Below are positions 1 through 8,528 of a stretch of DNA of 64,000 bases, piece by piece. The DNA comes from WHSV01 sp050693895 (GTDB lineage: Bacteria > Actinomycetota > CADDZG01 > WHSQ01). The translations under genes and the position numbers were made by a program. Location of the stretch: positions 79,265 to 143,264 of the forward strand of contig JBOGWS010000080.1 of the NCBI GenBank assembly GCA_050693895.1, given 5' to 3'. Under the pieces are notes generated by a model. That model did not search any database. It saw nothing but the letters and a program-made list of their open reading frames with translations, and was not told where the DNA came from. The first letter of the stretch is position 1; every line of letters begins with the position of its first letter.

Positions 1-38
1 TAGGGACCGCGACCCAAAGGCCCCGAAGGAGATCGACC

Positions 39-1031
39 GTGCAGCTGCCAACTCACAAGCGTTTGATGATTTTCTCGGGGACGGCGAACGTCGACCTCGC
101 CCGGGAGGTTGTCCAGTGCCTCGGGATGAAGCTCGGCAACGTCGAGATCTCGACCTTCGCCAGTTCCGAGACCTATGTCCGTTTCGGGGAGTCCGTCCGC
201 GGGATCGACGCCTTCGTCATCCAGTCCATGCATGCCCCCGTCGACCAGAACGTGATGGAACAGATGATCATGATCGACGCGCTCAAGCGTGGATCGGCCA
301 AGCGCATCACCGCGGTCACCCCCTTCTATCCCTATTCGCGACAGGATCGGAAGGCGCGCGGGCGTGAGCCCATCACTGCGAAGCTCATGGCCGATTTCTA
401 CGAGGCCGCGGGCGCCGACAGGGTGATGGCCGTCGACCTGCACACGGGGCAGATCCAGGGTTTCTTCGACGTTCCGTTCGACCACCTGACGGCGCTGCCA
501 ATGCTCGCCCAGCATTTCAGCGACGTTGTTGACGACCACGAGGTGATGATCATCTCGCCCGATGCCGGGGGTGGTGGCTGGGCCGACAAGTGGTCGGACC
601 ACCTCGCGGAGTTCCACGGCATCGCCAGCCAGGTTGGTTTCCTGCACAAGAAGCGCCGCAAGGATGCGCGCAACGTCACCGAGACACTCGCTGTTGTCGG
701 TGATGTCAAGAACAAGGTCTGCATAGTGGTCGACGACATGATCGACACGGGTGGAACCCTTACGAGCGGTGTGGAGGCCCTGCTCGGATCGGGGGCCAAG
801 GCAGTCTTCGCGGCGGCGACCCATGCGGTGCTGAGCGAGCCGGCGGTCGACCGCATCAAGAACTCGCAGCTTCAGCAACTCGTGGTTACGAATACGTTGC
901 CGATCGAGGACGATAAACAGATGGACAAGCTCGTCGTGCTGTCCATCGCTCCCACGATCGCCAGCACCATCAAGGCGGTCTTCGAGGAGGGCTCGGTCTC
1001 CGAGCTGTTCCACGGCGAGAACCAGCCCTAG
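39..1031 (+). CDS. prs: Ribose-phosphate pyrophosphokinase (PRPP synthetase)
   Basis: Makes PRPP from ribose-5-phosphate and ATP in the cytosol, feeding nucleotide, histidine and tryptophan synthesis. The 330-residue product has the ATP-site motif FYPYSRQDRK near residue 100, the flexible-loop KKRRK near 207 and the PRPP loop VDDMIDTGGTLT near 232. The GTG start at 39 is supported by GAAGGAGAT just upstream. Downstream rplY and pth give the usual actinobacterial order; glmU would be expected to the left, outside the window. Oddity: the segment after SPDAG reads GGGWADKW where most family members carry one or two arginines (GVVRAR or GRVRVAEKW). Confidence 0.96.
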   Translation: MQLPTHKRLMIFSGTANVDLAREVVQCLGMKLGNVEISTFASSETYVRFGESVRGIDAFVIQSMHAPVDQNVMEQMIMIDALKRGSAKRITAVTPFYPYSRQDRKARGREPITAKLMADFYEAAGADRVMAVDLHTGQIQGFFDVPFDHLTALPMLAQHFSDVVDDHEVMIISPDAGGGGWADKWSDHLAEFHGIASQVGFLHKKRRKDARNVTETLAVVGDVKNKVCIVVDDMIDTGGTLTSGVEALLGSGAKAVFAAATHAVLSEPAVDRIKNSQLQQLVVTNTLPIEDDKQMDKLVVLSIAPTIASTIKAVFEEGSVSELFHGENQP

Positions 1032-1063
1032 CGAGGTCCGGCCGGCCTGACCAGGGCTTATGG

Positions 1064-1069
1064 CATAAT
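1064..1069 (+). promoter_or_regulatory. Candidate -10 box for rplY-pth
   Basis: CATAAT stands out in the GC-rich 127-bp gap after prs and lies about 90 nt before the rplY start. No good -35 is visible, so this is a weak assignment; the genes may also be read from prs. Confidence 0.35.
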
Positions 1070-1158
1070 CGGCGATTGCTCCGGCTCGAATCTCTTCGCC
1101 GGACCACCCCGAGTTACCAAATCCACCTAAGAACGAGACCCGATCTGGAGGGCCCCCG

Positions 1159-1881
1159 ATGGCTGAGGTCAAGCTGGCAGCGAGAAAGAGAACGGCGACG
1201 GGCAAGGGCCCCGCGCGCCAGGCCCGCAAGGAGGGCCGTGTTCCGGCGACCCTCTACGGGCTCGGAATCGACCCGTTGTCCATCGATCTGGACCGGCGAG
1301 ACCTGATCACGGCGTTTCACACCGACTCCGGAATGAACGTCCTGCTCGACATCGAGATCGAAGGCGGAACGACTCTCGCCATCGCCCGTGAGCTGCAACG
1401 GGATCCCGTCAGGGGGACGCTGCTGCACGCTGACTTCGTTGCGGTGGACCGAACTCAGGAGATCGAGGTCGAGGTGCCGTTGCACCTCGTCGGCGAGTCG
1501 ACCGGTGTCAAGTCCGGCGGAGTGCTCGAGCAACCGTTGTTCACGCTGCACGTTCGCTGCACGGTCACCGACGTGCCCGACGGTATAGACGCCGATATCT
1601 CGGCGCTCGACATCGGTGACGCACTGCGCGTCGCCGAGCTGGCTCCGGATGCCAACTTCACGATCCTCAACGACCCCGACGTTCCCGTAGCAATCGTCGC
1701 CGCTCCGATCTCCGAGGAGGAGCTCGAGGCGATGGAAGCCGAGGCCGGAGTCGAGCAGGAGGCTCCGGAGATGGTGGGCGAAGAGGTCGAAGCCGGCGAG
1801 GAGCCGGCGGAGGCCGAAGAGCCTGCTGCTCCTCCCGCGGAGGAGCCCTCCGAGGAGGAGGCTCAAGGCCAGCAAGGCTAG
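1159..1881 (+). CDS. rplY: 50S ribosomal protein L25 (TL5/CTC long form)
   Basis: Binds 5S rRNA in the large ribosomal subunit; the long CTC form is associated with general stress. 240 residues: an N-terminal L25 beta-barrel (about 1-92, KLAARKRTATGKGPARQARK start), a C-terminal TL5 beta domain (about 93-190), then an acidic Glu/Ala/Pro tail of about 50 residues. The ATG is preceded by GGAGGG. It is followed 17 bp later by pth, the standard pairing, so co-transcription is likely. The acidic tail is common in actinobacterial versions. Confidence 0.95.
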   Translation: MAEVKLAARKRTATGKGPARQARKEGRVPATLYGLGIDPLSIDLDRRDLITAFHTDSGMNVLLDIEIEGGTTLAIARELQRDPVRGTLLHADFVAVDRTQEIEVEVPLHLVGESTGVKSGGVLEQPLFTLHVRCTVTDVPDGIDADISALDIGDALRVAELAPDANFTILNDPDVPVAIVAAPISEEELEAMEAEAGVEQEAPEMVGEEVEAGEEPAEAEEPAAPPAEEPSEEEAQGQQG

Positions 1882-1898
1882 CGAGGAGCTAGGGCGGC

Positions 1899-2507
1899 AT
1901 GCCCATCTTCCGGCGCTCGCGCGCTGATTCGGATGATCGCCTGGTTGTGGCTGGGCTCGGGAATCCCGGAGAGCGCTATGCCAACACCCGGCACAACGCC
2001 GGCGCGATGGTCATCGAGGAACTCCTCGGTAGAACGAACTCGAAACTGAAGTCACACAAGAGCGGCTGCCTCATCGCCGAGGTCGTCATCGCGAACCACA
2101 AGGTGTCACTTGCGCGCACGACGTCGTACATGAACGAGTCGGGCCGTCCCGTGGGCCAGTTGATGCGTTTCTACAAGGTCGAGCCGTCTCGCTTGATCGT
2201 GGTCCACGACGAGATCGACATCCCTTTCGGCGAGGTCCGAATCAAGCTCGCCGGCGGAACGGCGGGGCACAACGGGCTCAAGTCGATCGTCAACCATCTC
2301 GGTACCAAGGACTTCGTTCGGGTGCGCCTCGGCGTTGGAAGGCCGCGTGGCAGCAAGGACGCCGTGGGCCACGTTCTGGATGGTTTCTCTGCCGCGGAGC
2401 GCAAGGAGCTTCCGTTCCTGATCAGCGGGGGTGCCGACGCGGTGGAGCGCATCATCGAGATCGGCCTCGAGCGGGCCATGAACGAGGTGAACACCCGAGC
2501 CGATTAG
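1899..2507 (+). CDS. pth: Peptidyl-tRNA hydrolase
   Basis: Releases peptides from peptidyl-tRNA dropped by stalled ribosomes. The 202-residue product shows the family signature GLGNPGERYANTRHNAG with catalytic His near residue 32, the Asn of SYMNESG, and HDEIDIPFGEVRIK with the conserved Asp. Length is normal apart from about 13 extra N-terminal residues. ATG start with AGGAG about 10 nt upstream. Its stop overlaps by 4 bp the stop of the convergent oxidoreductase gene, leaving no room for a conventional terminator. Confidence 0.96.
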   Translation: MPIFRRSRADSDDRLVVAGLGNPGERYANTRHNAGAMVIEELLGRTNSKLKSHKSGCLIAEVVIANHKVSLARTTSYMNESGRPVGQLMRFYKVEPSRLIVVHDEIDIPFGEVRIKLAGGTAGHNGLKSIVNHLGTKDFVRVRLGVGRPRGSKDAVGHVLDGFSAAERKELPFLISGGADAVERIIEIGLERAMNEVNTRAD

Positions 2508-3445
2508 CGATCCCGCTCAGGCCTGAGGCCGTATGCCTCTGCCGCCAAGCCGTGTACGACCATAGCCGCAGCACTCGAGCCTGCGGCGACCGCGTTCGCC
2601 ACGGACGGCATCTGCCCGCTCGCGTCACCCGCGGCGAAAACGCCGGGCGCGCTGGTTTCGAACGTCTGGTCGACCTCGATGGCGTCGGCGACGATCGGGC
2701 TCGGGTCGGCGGCCGCCGCACCGAGTTGCTCGGCGAGGGCGGAGCGTTGATGCAACGTGACGGGCACGAGCAGTCCCTCGCACGGGCGTTCTTGGCCGTC
2801 GACGAAGCCGATGGCCGTGAGCGTGCCGTCGGGACCGCGAAGTTCGGCGACGCGGCGTTCGTCGACGGCTACCCCCGCCGCCTGCAGCCGGTCGATGTTC
2901 TCGTTGTCGAGCTCCGCTGCCCCGTTTGCTAGCAGCGTCACCTCGTCGCTCCAAACGCGTAGCAGCAACGCCCTCCGCGCACCGGAGGCCCCCCTGTCGA
3001 GCACTCCGAGCGACCGGTCGCGTACTTCCCAGCCGTGGCAGAAGGGGCAGTGGAAAACCGAGTGCCCCCACCGCTCGGCGATGCCGGGCAACGCCGGAAG
3101 GCGGTAGTCCATGCCCGTGGCGAGCAGCACGCGTCGCGCGGTCTCACGACGGCCGTCGGCCAACTCGAGCACGAACCCCGCGTCGTGTCGCTTGCCGCTC
3201 AGTACCTGGCCGGAGCGCAGCTCCACGGTGGGATAGGCCGCGAGCTCAGCGCGTCCGGCGGCGTAGAACGCGGCCGGTGGGCTACCGTCGTTGCCGAGCA
3301 GGCCGCCGATGCCTGGGGCCGTGCTGTTGCTCTGGCTTCCCGCGTCGACGACAAGGGTCCGCCGCCGGGCGCGACCCAGCACCAAACCGGCGCTCAGGCC
3401 CGCGGCCCCAGCGCCGACGACGATGCAGTCCCACGGTTTCTCCAT
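2504..3445 (-). CDS. Thioredoxin reductase-like FAD/NAD(P)-dependent oxidoreductase
   Basis: Two-domain flavoprotein of the TrxR-like class, 313 residues. FAD-binding GAGAAGLSAGLVLGRA lies near 12-27, the redox pair CPFC near 134-137 (HCPFCHGWEVRD), and the second FAD motif AAGDASG near 272. The NADPH-domain glycine motif is poor (GVLDRGASGARRA), as in TrxR-like proteins that do not use NADPH conventionally, so the electron donor is uncertain. It is divergent from an XRE-cupin gene 42 bp away, a pairing that suggests local regulation. The pair sits between pth and mfd, which are otherwise close neighbours in this block. Confidence 0.85.
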   Translation of the reverse strand: MEKPWDCIVVGAGAAGLSAGLVLGRARRRTLVVDAGSQSNSTAPGIGGLLGNDGSPPAAFYAAGRAELAAYPTVELRSGQVLSGKRHDAGFVLELADGRRETARRVLLATGMDYRLPALPGIAERWGHSVFHCPFCHGWEVRDRSLGVLDRGASGARRALLLRVWSDEVTLLANGAAELDNENIDRLQAAGVAVDERRVAELRGPDGTLTAIGFVDGQERPCEGLLVPVTLHQRSALAEQLGAAAADPSPIVADAIEVDQTFETSAPGVFAAGDASGQMPSVANAVAAGSSAAAMVVHGLAAEAYGLRPERDR

Positions 3446-3487
3446 GCGGTCACGTTGACTCCCGAGACCCTGTCTTCAAGCTTTGCT

Positions 3488-4066
3488 ATGCAGGCAAACG
3501 CCCCCGAGGAACCAGTCGACGTCCGCGCCCGCCGGCTACTTAGGGAATTGCGCACGGAGAGGGGGCTGACGCTCCACCAGATCGCCGACCGCGCGAACCT
3601 CGATATCTCGACCCTCAGCCGCCTCGAGGCCGGCAAGCGCCGCCTGGCCCTCGACCACATTCCGGCCCTTGCCGCCGCGCTCGGCGTGAGCACCGACGAG
3701 CTGTTGCGCTCCTCGCCCCCGCAGGATCCGCGCGTCAACGGCAGGCCGCGCACATTCGAAGGGATGAGGCTGTGGCCACTCACGCGCAGCGGGCCCGCCG
3801 GCGGTCCCCACGCCTACAAGATCCACGTCAGCTCGAAGCGACGTGTCCCACCCGAGGAGTTGCCCGTACACGAGGGCAACGACTGGCTCTACGTCCTAAG
3901 CGGCCGCCTGCGGCTCCTACTCGGCGAGCAGGACCTCGTCATCGAGCCAGGCGAAGCCGTCGAGTTCACCACGTGGACGCCGCACTGGTTCGGTGCGCTC
4001 GACGGGCCCGTGGAGCTCATCCTTATCGTGGGACCTCAGGGCGAGCGGCTGCATCTTCATGCCTGA
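3488..4066 (+). CDS. XRE-family regulator with C-terminal cupin domain
   Basis: 192-residue transcription factor: helix-turn-helix about residues 17-72 (LRTERGLTLHQIADRANLDI, then STLSRLEAGKRR) and a cupin about 105-190 (VHEGNDWLYVLSGRLRLLLG, then PGEAVEFTTWTPHW). Such proteins sense a small ligand through the cupin and often control the adjacent divergent gene, here the TrxR-like oxidoreductase. ATG 3488 is chosen because the helix-turn-helix begins soon after; the open frame runs further upstream but through the neighbouring gene. A TTG at 3455 is an alternative. No clear Shine-Dalgarno is visible. Confidence 0.85.
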   Translation: MQANAPEEPVDVRARRLLRELRTERGLTLHQIADRANLDISTLSRLEAGKRRLALDHIPALAAALGVSTDELLRSSPPQDPRVNGRPRTFEGMRLWPLTRSGPAGGPHAYKIHVSSKRRVPPEELPVHEGNDWLYVLSGRLRLLLGEQDLVIEPGEAVEFTTWTPHWFGALDGPVELILIVGPQGERLHLHA

Positions 4067-4122
4067 GCCGAACCGCGACGAGTCAGCGTTTGTGCTGCGG
4101 TCCTAACGCGGCCCATTGACGA

Positions 4123-4128
4123 TAGGTT
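4123..4128 (+). promoter_or_regulatory. -10 box, leaderless-type, for the transglycosylase
   Basis: TAGGTT lies 7 nt before the ATG at 4136, a TANNNT-to-start spacing that would place the transcript start at or next to the start codon. The same spacing recurs at many genes in this window. Confidence 0.5.
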
Positions 4129-4135
4129 CGCGAGC

Positions 4136-5056
4136 ATGCGGACGCGATTACTACTCTTTGCCCTGCTCTTTGCCCTGCTCTTCGCGTCGGCGTGCAGCGC
4201 CGGGGAGACGATCGGGCAATCTCCTGGGGCCCAAGTGGGCGAGAGGCCGTCGCCGTCGCCCTTTCCAACGCCCGAGCCGAAGCCCTTCACCCCGGCCCCC
4301 GACAGGAGGTTGTCGCCCACTCCCGGGGTTCTCGCGGATGATCTGTCCAAGGTCACCAAGGCGCTCAAGAGATCCGTTGACTCCTGGAGACGATCGGGCC
4401 AAGCCAGGCCCCCGAAGGTCGTGGTGCTGCAGGCGCTCTACCAGCAGCGCATCTACCGGTTGATGGCGCGCAATACGAAGCTCGGAAACGGGGCCATGAG
4501 GCGACTCGATGGTCTGCTGTCCCGCTCGGCGCAGCGGATCGTCGGCGCACACAGAGAGCTTCGCGGGCTGGTCGAGCCGTTGCCGGCCAAGTTCACCTTC
4601 CCGACGGGACGAGCCAAGCCGGCCGCGGAGTTGCTGCGCTACTACAAGGCGGCTCAGCGGCGCTTCAGAGTCGACTGGCGCGTGCTCGCGGCCGTCAACT
4701 ACATCGAAACGAAGTTCGGCAAGGTCAAGGCGACTAGTTCCGCGGGGGCCAAGGGACCGATGCAGTTCATGCCCCCGACCTGGCGGGCGTACGGAAAGGG
4801 CGGGAACATCCGCAACGACCGCGACGCCATCATGGGCGCGGCCAACTACCTGCGGTCGTCGGGAGCGGCCGGTGGACCGGCCGGTCTGCGAAGAGCGTTG
4901 TGGGCCTACAACCACAGCGACCATTACGTAAGATCCGTGCTCGGTTACACGCGCTACATGAGGAGCCGTACCCGGCACTACTTCACGCTCCACAACTGGC
5001 AGGTCTTCGTCGTCACGACCCGCGGCGACAAACGCCTGACCGGCCCCGGCCTCTAG
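4136..5056 (+). CDS. Lytic murein transglycosylase (SLT/LT domain), exported
   Basis: 306-residue exported peptidoglycan-cleaving enzyme. Hydrophobic signal MRTRLLLFALLFALLFASAC ends in a cysteine that could be lipidated (ASAC, an imperfect lipobox). A Pro-rich linker (about 25-65) and a helical region follow. The LT domain covers about 165-290: VLAAVNYIETKFG carries the catalytic Glu, then GAKGPMQFMPPTW and WAYNHSDHYV. It cleaves the MurNAc-GlcNAc bond in the wall. Two 12-bp repeats (ctctttgccctg) encode the Leu-Phe-Ala signal core. Leaderless start from 4123 is likely. Confidence 0.88.
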   Translation: MRTRLLLFALLFALLFASACSAGETIGQSPGAQVGERPSPSPFPTPEPKPFTPAPDRRLSPTPGVLADDLSKVTKALKRSVDSWRRSGQARPPKVVVLQALYQQRIYRLMARNTKLGNGAMRRLDGLLSRSAQRIVGAHRELRGLVEPLPAKFTFPTGRAKPAAELLRYYKAAQRRFRVDWRVLAAVNYIETKFGKVKATSSAGAKGPMQFMPPTWRAYGKGGNIRNDRDAIMGAANYLRSSGAAGGPAGLRRALWAYNHSDHYVRSVLGYTRYMRSRTRHYFTLHNWQVFVVTTRGDKRLTGPGL

Positions 5057-5094
5057 AGACGGTCGGGGCTTGCCCGGTTACGTCCGGTGGCCCT

Positions 5095-5100
5095 TAGAAT
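5095..5100 (+). promoter_or_regulatory. Candidate mfd promoter -10 (TAGAAT)
   Basis: TAGAAT lies 9 nt before the GTG start of mfd, with TTGCCC at 5070-5075 as a possible -35 (19-bp spacer). The transcript would carry almost no leader. Confidence 0.45.
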
Positions 5101-5109
5101 CGAGGGTTC

Positions 5110-8100
5110 GTGGCATCTCTGGCCCCCCTGCTCGACCTTCTTCCCGACGAGCGCGTGCGCGCACTCGTCGGCTCCGGCGCGCCCGTAACCGTTCCCGATG
5201 CCGCCAGGCCCTACCTGCTCGCGGCGCTGGCGCGGCACCTGAACAAGCCGGTCCTGGCGATCACGGCCAGAGCCGAGGAGGCCGAAAGTGTGGCGCGAGA
5301 TGTCCAGGCGTTCCTCGGACGGGACGGCGCCGATGTCTTTCCGGGCTGGGAGGTGCTCCCGGGAGAGCCCGTTTCCCCCTCGGTCGAGACCATGGGCCGG
5401 CGGCTCCAGGTCTTGCACAAACTCCGAGCGGGGCGCGCCTTCGTCGTGGTCGCCTCGGCGCAGGGGGCCACACAACTCGTCGCTCCGATACGAGATGACC
5501 TCGAGCCCATCACCCTGGCAACGGGCAGGGAGGTGGCGCTCGATGAGGTGACCCAAAGGCTCGTCGAAATGGGCTACGAGCGGAATTACATCGTGGAACG
5601 ACGTGGTGAGTTCGCCGTGCGCGGCGGAATCCTCGACATCTTCTCGCCCGCGGCCGAACGACCGATCCGTGCCGAGTTCTGGGGTGACGAGATCACGTCC
5701 CTCAGGCAGTTTGCTCTCGCGTCGCAGCGCTCGCTCGAGGAACTGGAAGGCTTCGAGGTCGGCGCGGCGCGCGAGCTCGTAACGGACGAGGCCACCAAGC
5801 GGAGAGCACGGGAACTGATGATGGGCGCCAGCTCCGCGGACCAGACTGTGCTGTCGCAACTCGCCGAGGGAGTGATCGAGCAGGGCGCCGAGCGTCTTCT
5901 TCCGCGGCTGGTGGGCGACTTGAAGCCCCTCGGCTCTCTCTTTCCCGACGGTTCGCCGGCCGTCATCCTCGAACCCAAGCGCGTGAGGGATCGCGCCGAC
6001 GAGGTCATCGAGCAGGTCGAGGAGTGGAGCCGAACGCAACAGATCGCAGACCGTCACTATGCGCCGCTGGATGAGACTCTCGGGCTCGTCGAGTCGGTAT
6101 TGATGATGACGGCCTTTAGGGGGACGGGGGGAGTAGCGAAACTCGGAGAGCGATCCCCCGAGCAAGATGAGGCCTTGGGAACGCAGTCGCTCGACATCGA
6201 CACATGGACGCAGGCCGCGGGCCGTCCGGAGATGGTCGTCGAACGATTGACGGCGCTGATCAAAGACGGGTATCGAGCCGTGGTTGCTGCGTCGCTTCCA
6301 GACACGGCCGCGCGCCTGCACGACAACTTCAAACAGGCCGGACTCGAGTTCACAGCCACCGACAAGGCGCCCGCCGCCGACTCAAGCCCTGGTGGAAGCG
6401 TCGTGGTCGCGGAGCTCAACCGCGGGTTCGTGCTGCCGTGGGCGCGCCTTGCGTTGGTGGCAGAGTCGGACCTGACGGGTCGCCGGTCGGGGGCCGCGCG
6501 CCGCCGGATTCAGGCGAAGCGCCGCCAGATATCGGGACCGCTCGAGCTGGCCGATGGCGACCTCGTCGTTCACGAGGTCCACGGAATCGGTCGCTATGTC
6601 GGCATGGTCGACCGCGACCTTCTAGGGGTGCACCGCGAGTATCTGGTCCTCGAGTACTCGAACGGTGACCGCCTATACGTCCCGAGCGACCAGGTCGACC
6701 TCATCAGCAAGTACATCGGAGGCGAGGCCCCCAAGATCAACCGGCTGGGCTCGTCGGACTGGGGCAAGACCAAGTCGCGCGTGCGCCGCAAGGCGCGTGA
6801 GATCGCCCAGGAGCTGGTGGTTCTTTATGCGAAACGTCAGGCGGCGAAAGGCCACGCCTTCGGCCCCGACACCCCCTGGCAGCGCGAGCTCGAGGACTCG
6901 TTCCCATACGAGGAGACACCGGACCAACTTCGGGCCATCGACGAGGTCAAGGACGACATGGAGACCGAGACGCCGATGGACCGGCTCGTGTGCGGTGACG
7001 TCGGCTACGGCAAGACCGAGATAGCAGTGCGCGCGGCGTTCAAAGTCGTGGCTGGTGGCAAACAGGTCGCCGTTCTCGTCCCGACGACTATCCTCGCCCA
7101 GCAGCACCACGCGACGATATCTGAGCGATTCCGTAACTTTCCGATGCGCGTCGAGATGCTGTCGCGCTTTCTGTCGCCCGCCGAAGCGCGCAAGGTGGTC
7201 GACGACCTCGCCTCGGGCAAGGTCGATGTCGTCGTGGGGACCCACAGGCTGTTGCAACCGGACCTAAAGTTCGGTGATCTAGGGCTCGTGATCGTCGACG
7301 AGGAGCAACGCTTCGGGGTCGAGCAGAAGGAGAAGCTCAAGGCTCTGCGGGCGAGCGTCGATGTTCTGACACTAACGGCGACCCCGATACCACGAACGCT
7401 CGAGATGGCGATGTCTGGGATACGCGACATGTCGATCGTGGATACTCCTCCGGAGAACCGCCATCCGGTGATGACTTACGTGGGGGACTACGACGAGGAG
7501 GTCGTTGTCTCTGCCATCCGCCGAGAGTTGCTGCGCGACGGCCAGGTCTTCTACGTCCACCACCGGGTGCAGACGATCAATCACATCGCTCGCCGAATCT
7601 CGAGCTTGATCCCCGAAGCGCGCATCGGCGTTGCTCACGGTCAGATGAACGAGCACGAGCTCGAGCGAGCGATGCTCGAGTTCGGTGACGCCAAGACAAA
7701 CGTGCTCGTCTGCACGACGATCATCGAGTCGGGCCTGGACATACCAACCGTGAACACGATGATCGTCGAGCGCGCAGACCTACTCGGACTATCGCAGATG
7801 TATCAGTTGCGTGGTCGCGTTGGGCGCGCCCACGAGCGCGCCTACGCGTATCTGTTCTGGCCCCCCGAACGCGCTCTCACCGAGCAGGCTCACGAGCGCC
7901 TCAAGACGATCTCGGAGCACACGGGCCTGGGCTCGGGCTTTCGAATCGCCATGCGTGACCTCGAGATTCGCGGCGCAGGCAACCTCCTGGGTGGGGAGCA
8001 GCACGGTCACATCTCGGAGGTGGGCTTCGACCTCTACGTGAAGCTGGTTGCATCCGCGGTGGACGAGGCGAAGGGACTGCCCTGGCAGGAGGATCTCGAG

Positions 8101-8526
8101 GTTCGCATCGACCTCCCGCTCGAGGCCTACATCCCCCGGAAGTACATCGCCGATGAGAATCTTCGCCTCGAGGCGTACCGGCGCGTGGCCTCGGCGAAGG
8201 ACCCCGAGGACATCGCCGAGGTACGTGAGGAGTTCACAGACCGCTACGGAGGTCCACTGCCTCAGCCGGTAGAAGCTCTCTTCGAGGTCGCGGCCCTGCG
8301 CCGTCTGATGATCAACCACGGCATCACGGAGGCGGCAACCGTCGCTAGGATGCTTCGAATCAAACCAATAGAGCTCGAGGACTCGCGTGTAGTGCGTCTT
8401 CAGAGACTCTTGCCCGATGCACAGTGGCGCCCGGAAGGCGCGACTCTGCTGATCCCCGAACGCGATCTTCCACAGACTGGAGTAGTTGCGTGGGTAACAA
8501 AACTGATAGATCAGCTAGCCTCGTGA
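5110..8526 (+). CDS. mfd: Transcription-repair coupling factor Mfd
   Basis: ATP-driven translocase that removes RNA polymerase stalled at DNA lesions and recruits UvrA. The 1138-residue length is typical. Domains in order: UvrB-like N-terminal region (about 1-330), RNA polymerase-interacting CarD/TRCF domain (about 478-560, GDLVVHEVHGIGRYVG), RecG-like helicase with Walker A GDVGYGKTE near 628, DEEQ near 729 and TATPIPRTLEMAMSG near 757, then the C-terminal TRCF domain (about 1000-1100). GTG start; the next gene begins at or 2 nt after its stop. Confidence 0.97.
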   Translation: MASLAPLLDLLPDERVRALVGSGAPVTVPDAARPYLLAALARHLNKPVLAITARAEEAESVARDVQAFLGRDGADVFPGWEVLPGEPVSPSVETMGRRLQVLHKLRAGRAFVVVASAQGATQLVAPIRDDLEPITLATGREVALDEVTQRLVEMGYERNYIVERRGEFAVRGGILDIFSPAAERPIRAEFWGDEITSLRQFALASQRSLEELEGFEVGAARELVTDEATKRRARELMMGASSADQTVLSQLAEGVIEQGAERLLPRLVGDLKPLGSLFPDGSPAVILEPKRVRDRADEVIEQVEEWSRTQQIADRHYAPLDETLGLVESVLMMTAFRGTGGVAKLGERSPEQDEALGTQSLDIDTWTQAAGRPEMVVERLTALIKDGYRAVVAASLPDTAARLHDNFKQAGLEFTATDKAPAADSSPGGSVVVAELNRGFVLPWARLALVAESDLTGRRSGAARRRIQAKRRQISGPLELADGDLVVHEVHGIGRYVGMVDRDLLGVHREYLVLEYSNGDRLYVPSDQVDLISKYIGGEAPKINRLGSSDWGKTKSRVRRKAREIAQELVVLYAKRQAAKGHAFGPDTPWQRELEDSFPYEETPDQLRAIDEVKDDMETETPMDRLVCGDVGYGKTEIAVRAAFKVVAGGKQVAVLVPTTILAQQHHATISERFRNFPMRVEMLSRFLSPAEARKVVDDLASGKVDVVVGTHRLLQPDLKFGDLGLVIVDEEQRFGVEQKEKLKALRASVDVLTLTATPIPRTLEMAMSGIRDMSIVDTPPENRHPVMTYVGDYDEEVVVSAIRRELLRDGQVFYVHHRVQTINHIARRISSLIPEARIGVAHGQMNEHELERAMLEFGDAKTNVLVCTTIIESGLDIPTVNTMIVERADLLGLSQMYQLRGRVGRAHERAYAYLFWPPERALTEQAHERLKTISEHTGLGSGFRIAMRDLEIRGAGNLLGGEQHGHISEVGFDLYVKLVASAVDEAKGLPWQEDLEVRIDLPLEAYIPRKYIADENLRLEAYRRVASAKDPEDIAEVREEFTDRYGGPLPQPVEALFEVAALRRLMINHGITEAATVARMLRIKPIELEDSRVVRLQRLLPDAQWRPEGATLLIPERDLPQTGVVAWVTKLIDQLAS

Positions 8527-8528
8527 GC

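Noticed and set aside
3455..3483. TTGACT as -35 of a promoter for the XRE-cupin gene
   Set aside because: At 16-18 bp spacing the -10 region is AAGCTT-like with no TANNNT, so the promoter is not convincing.
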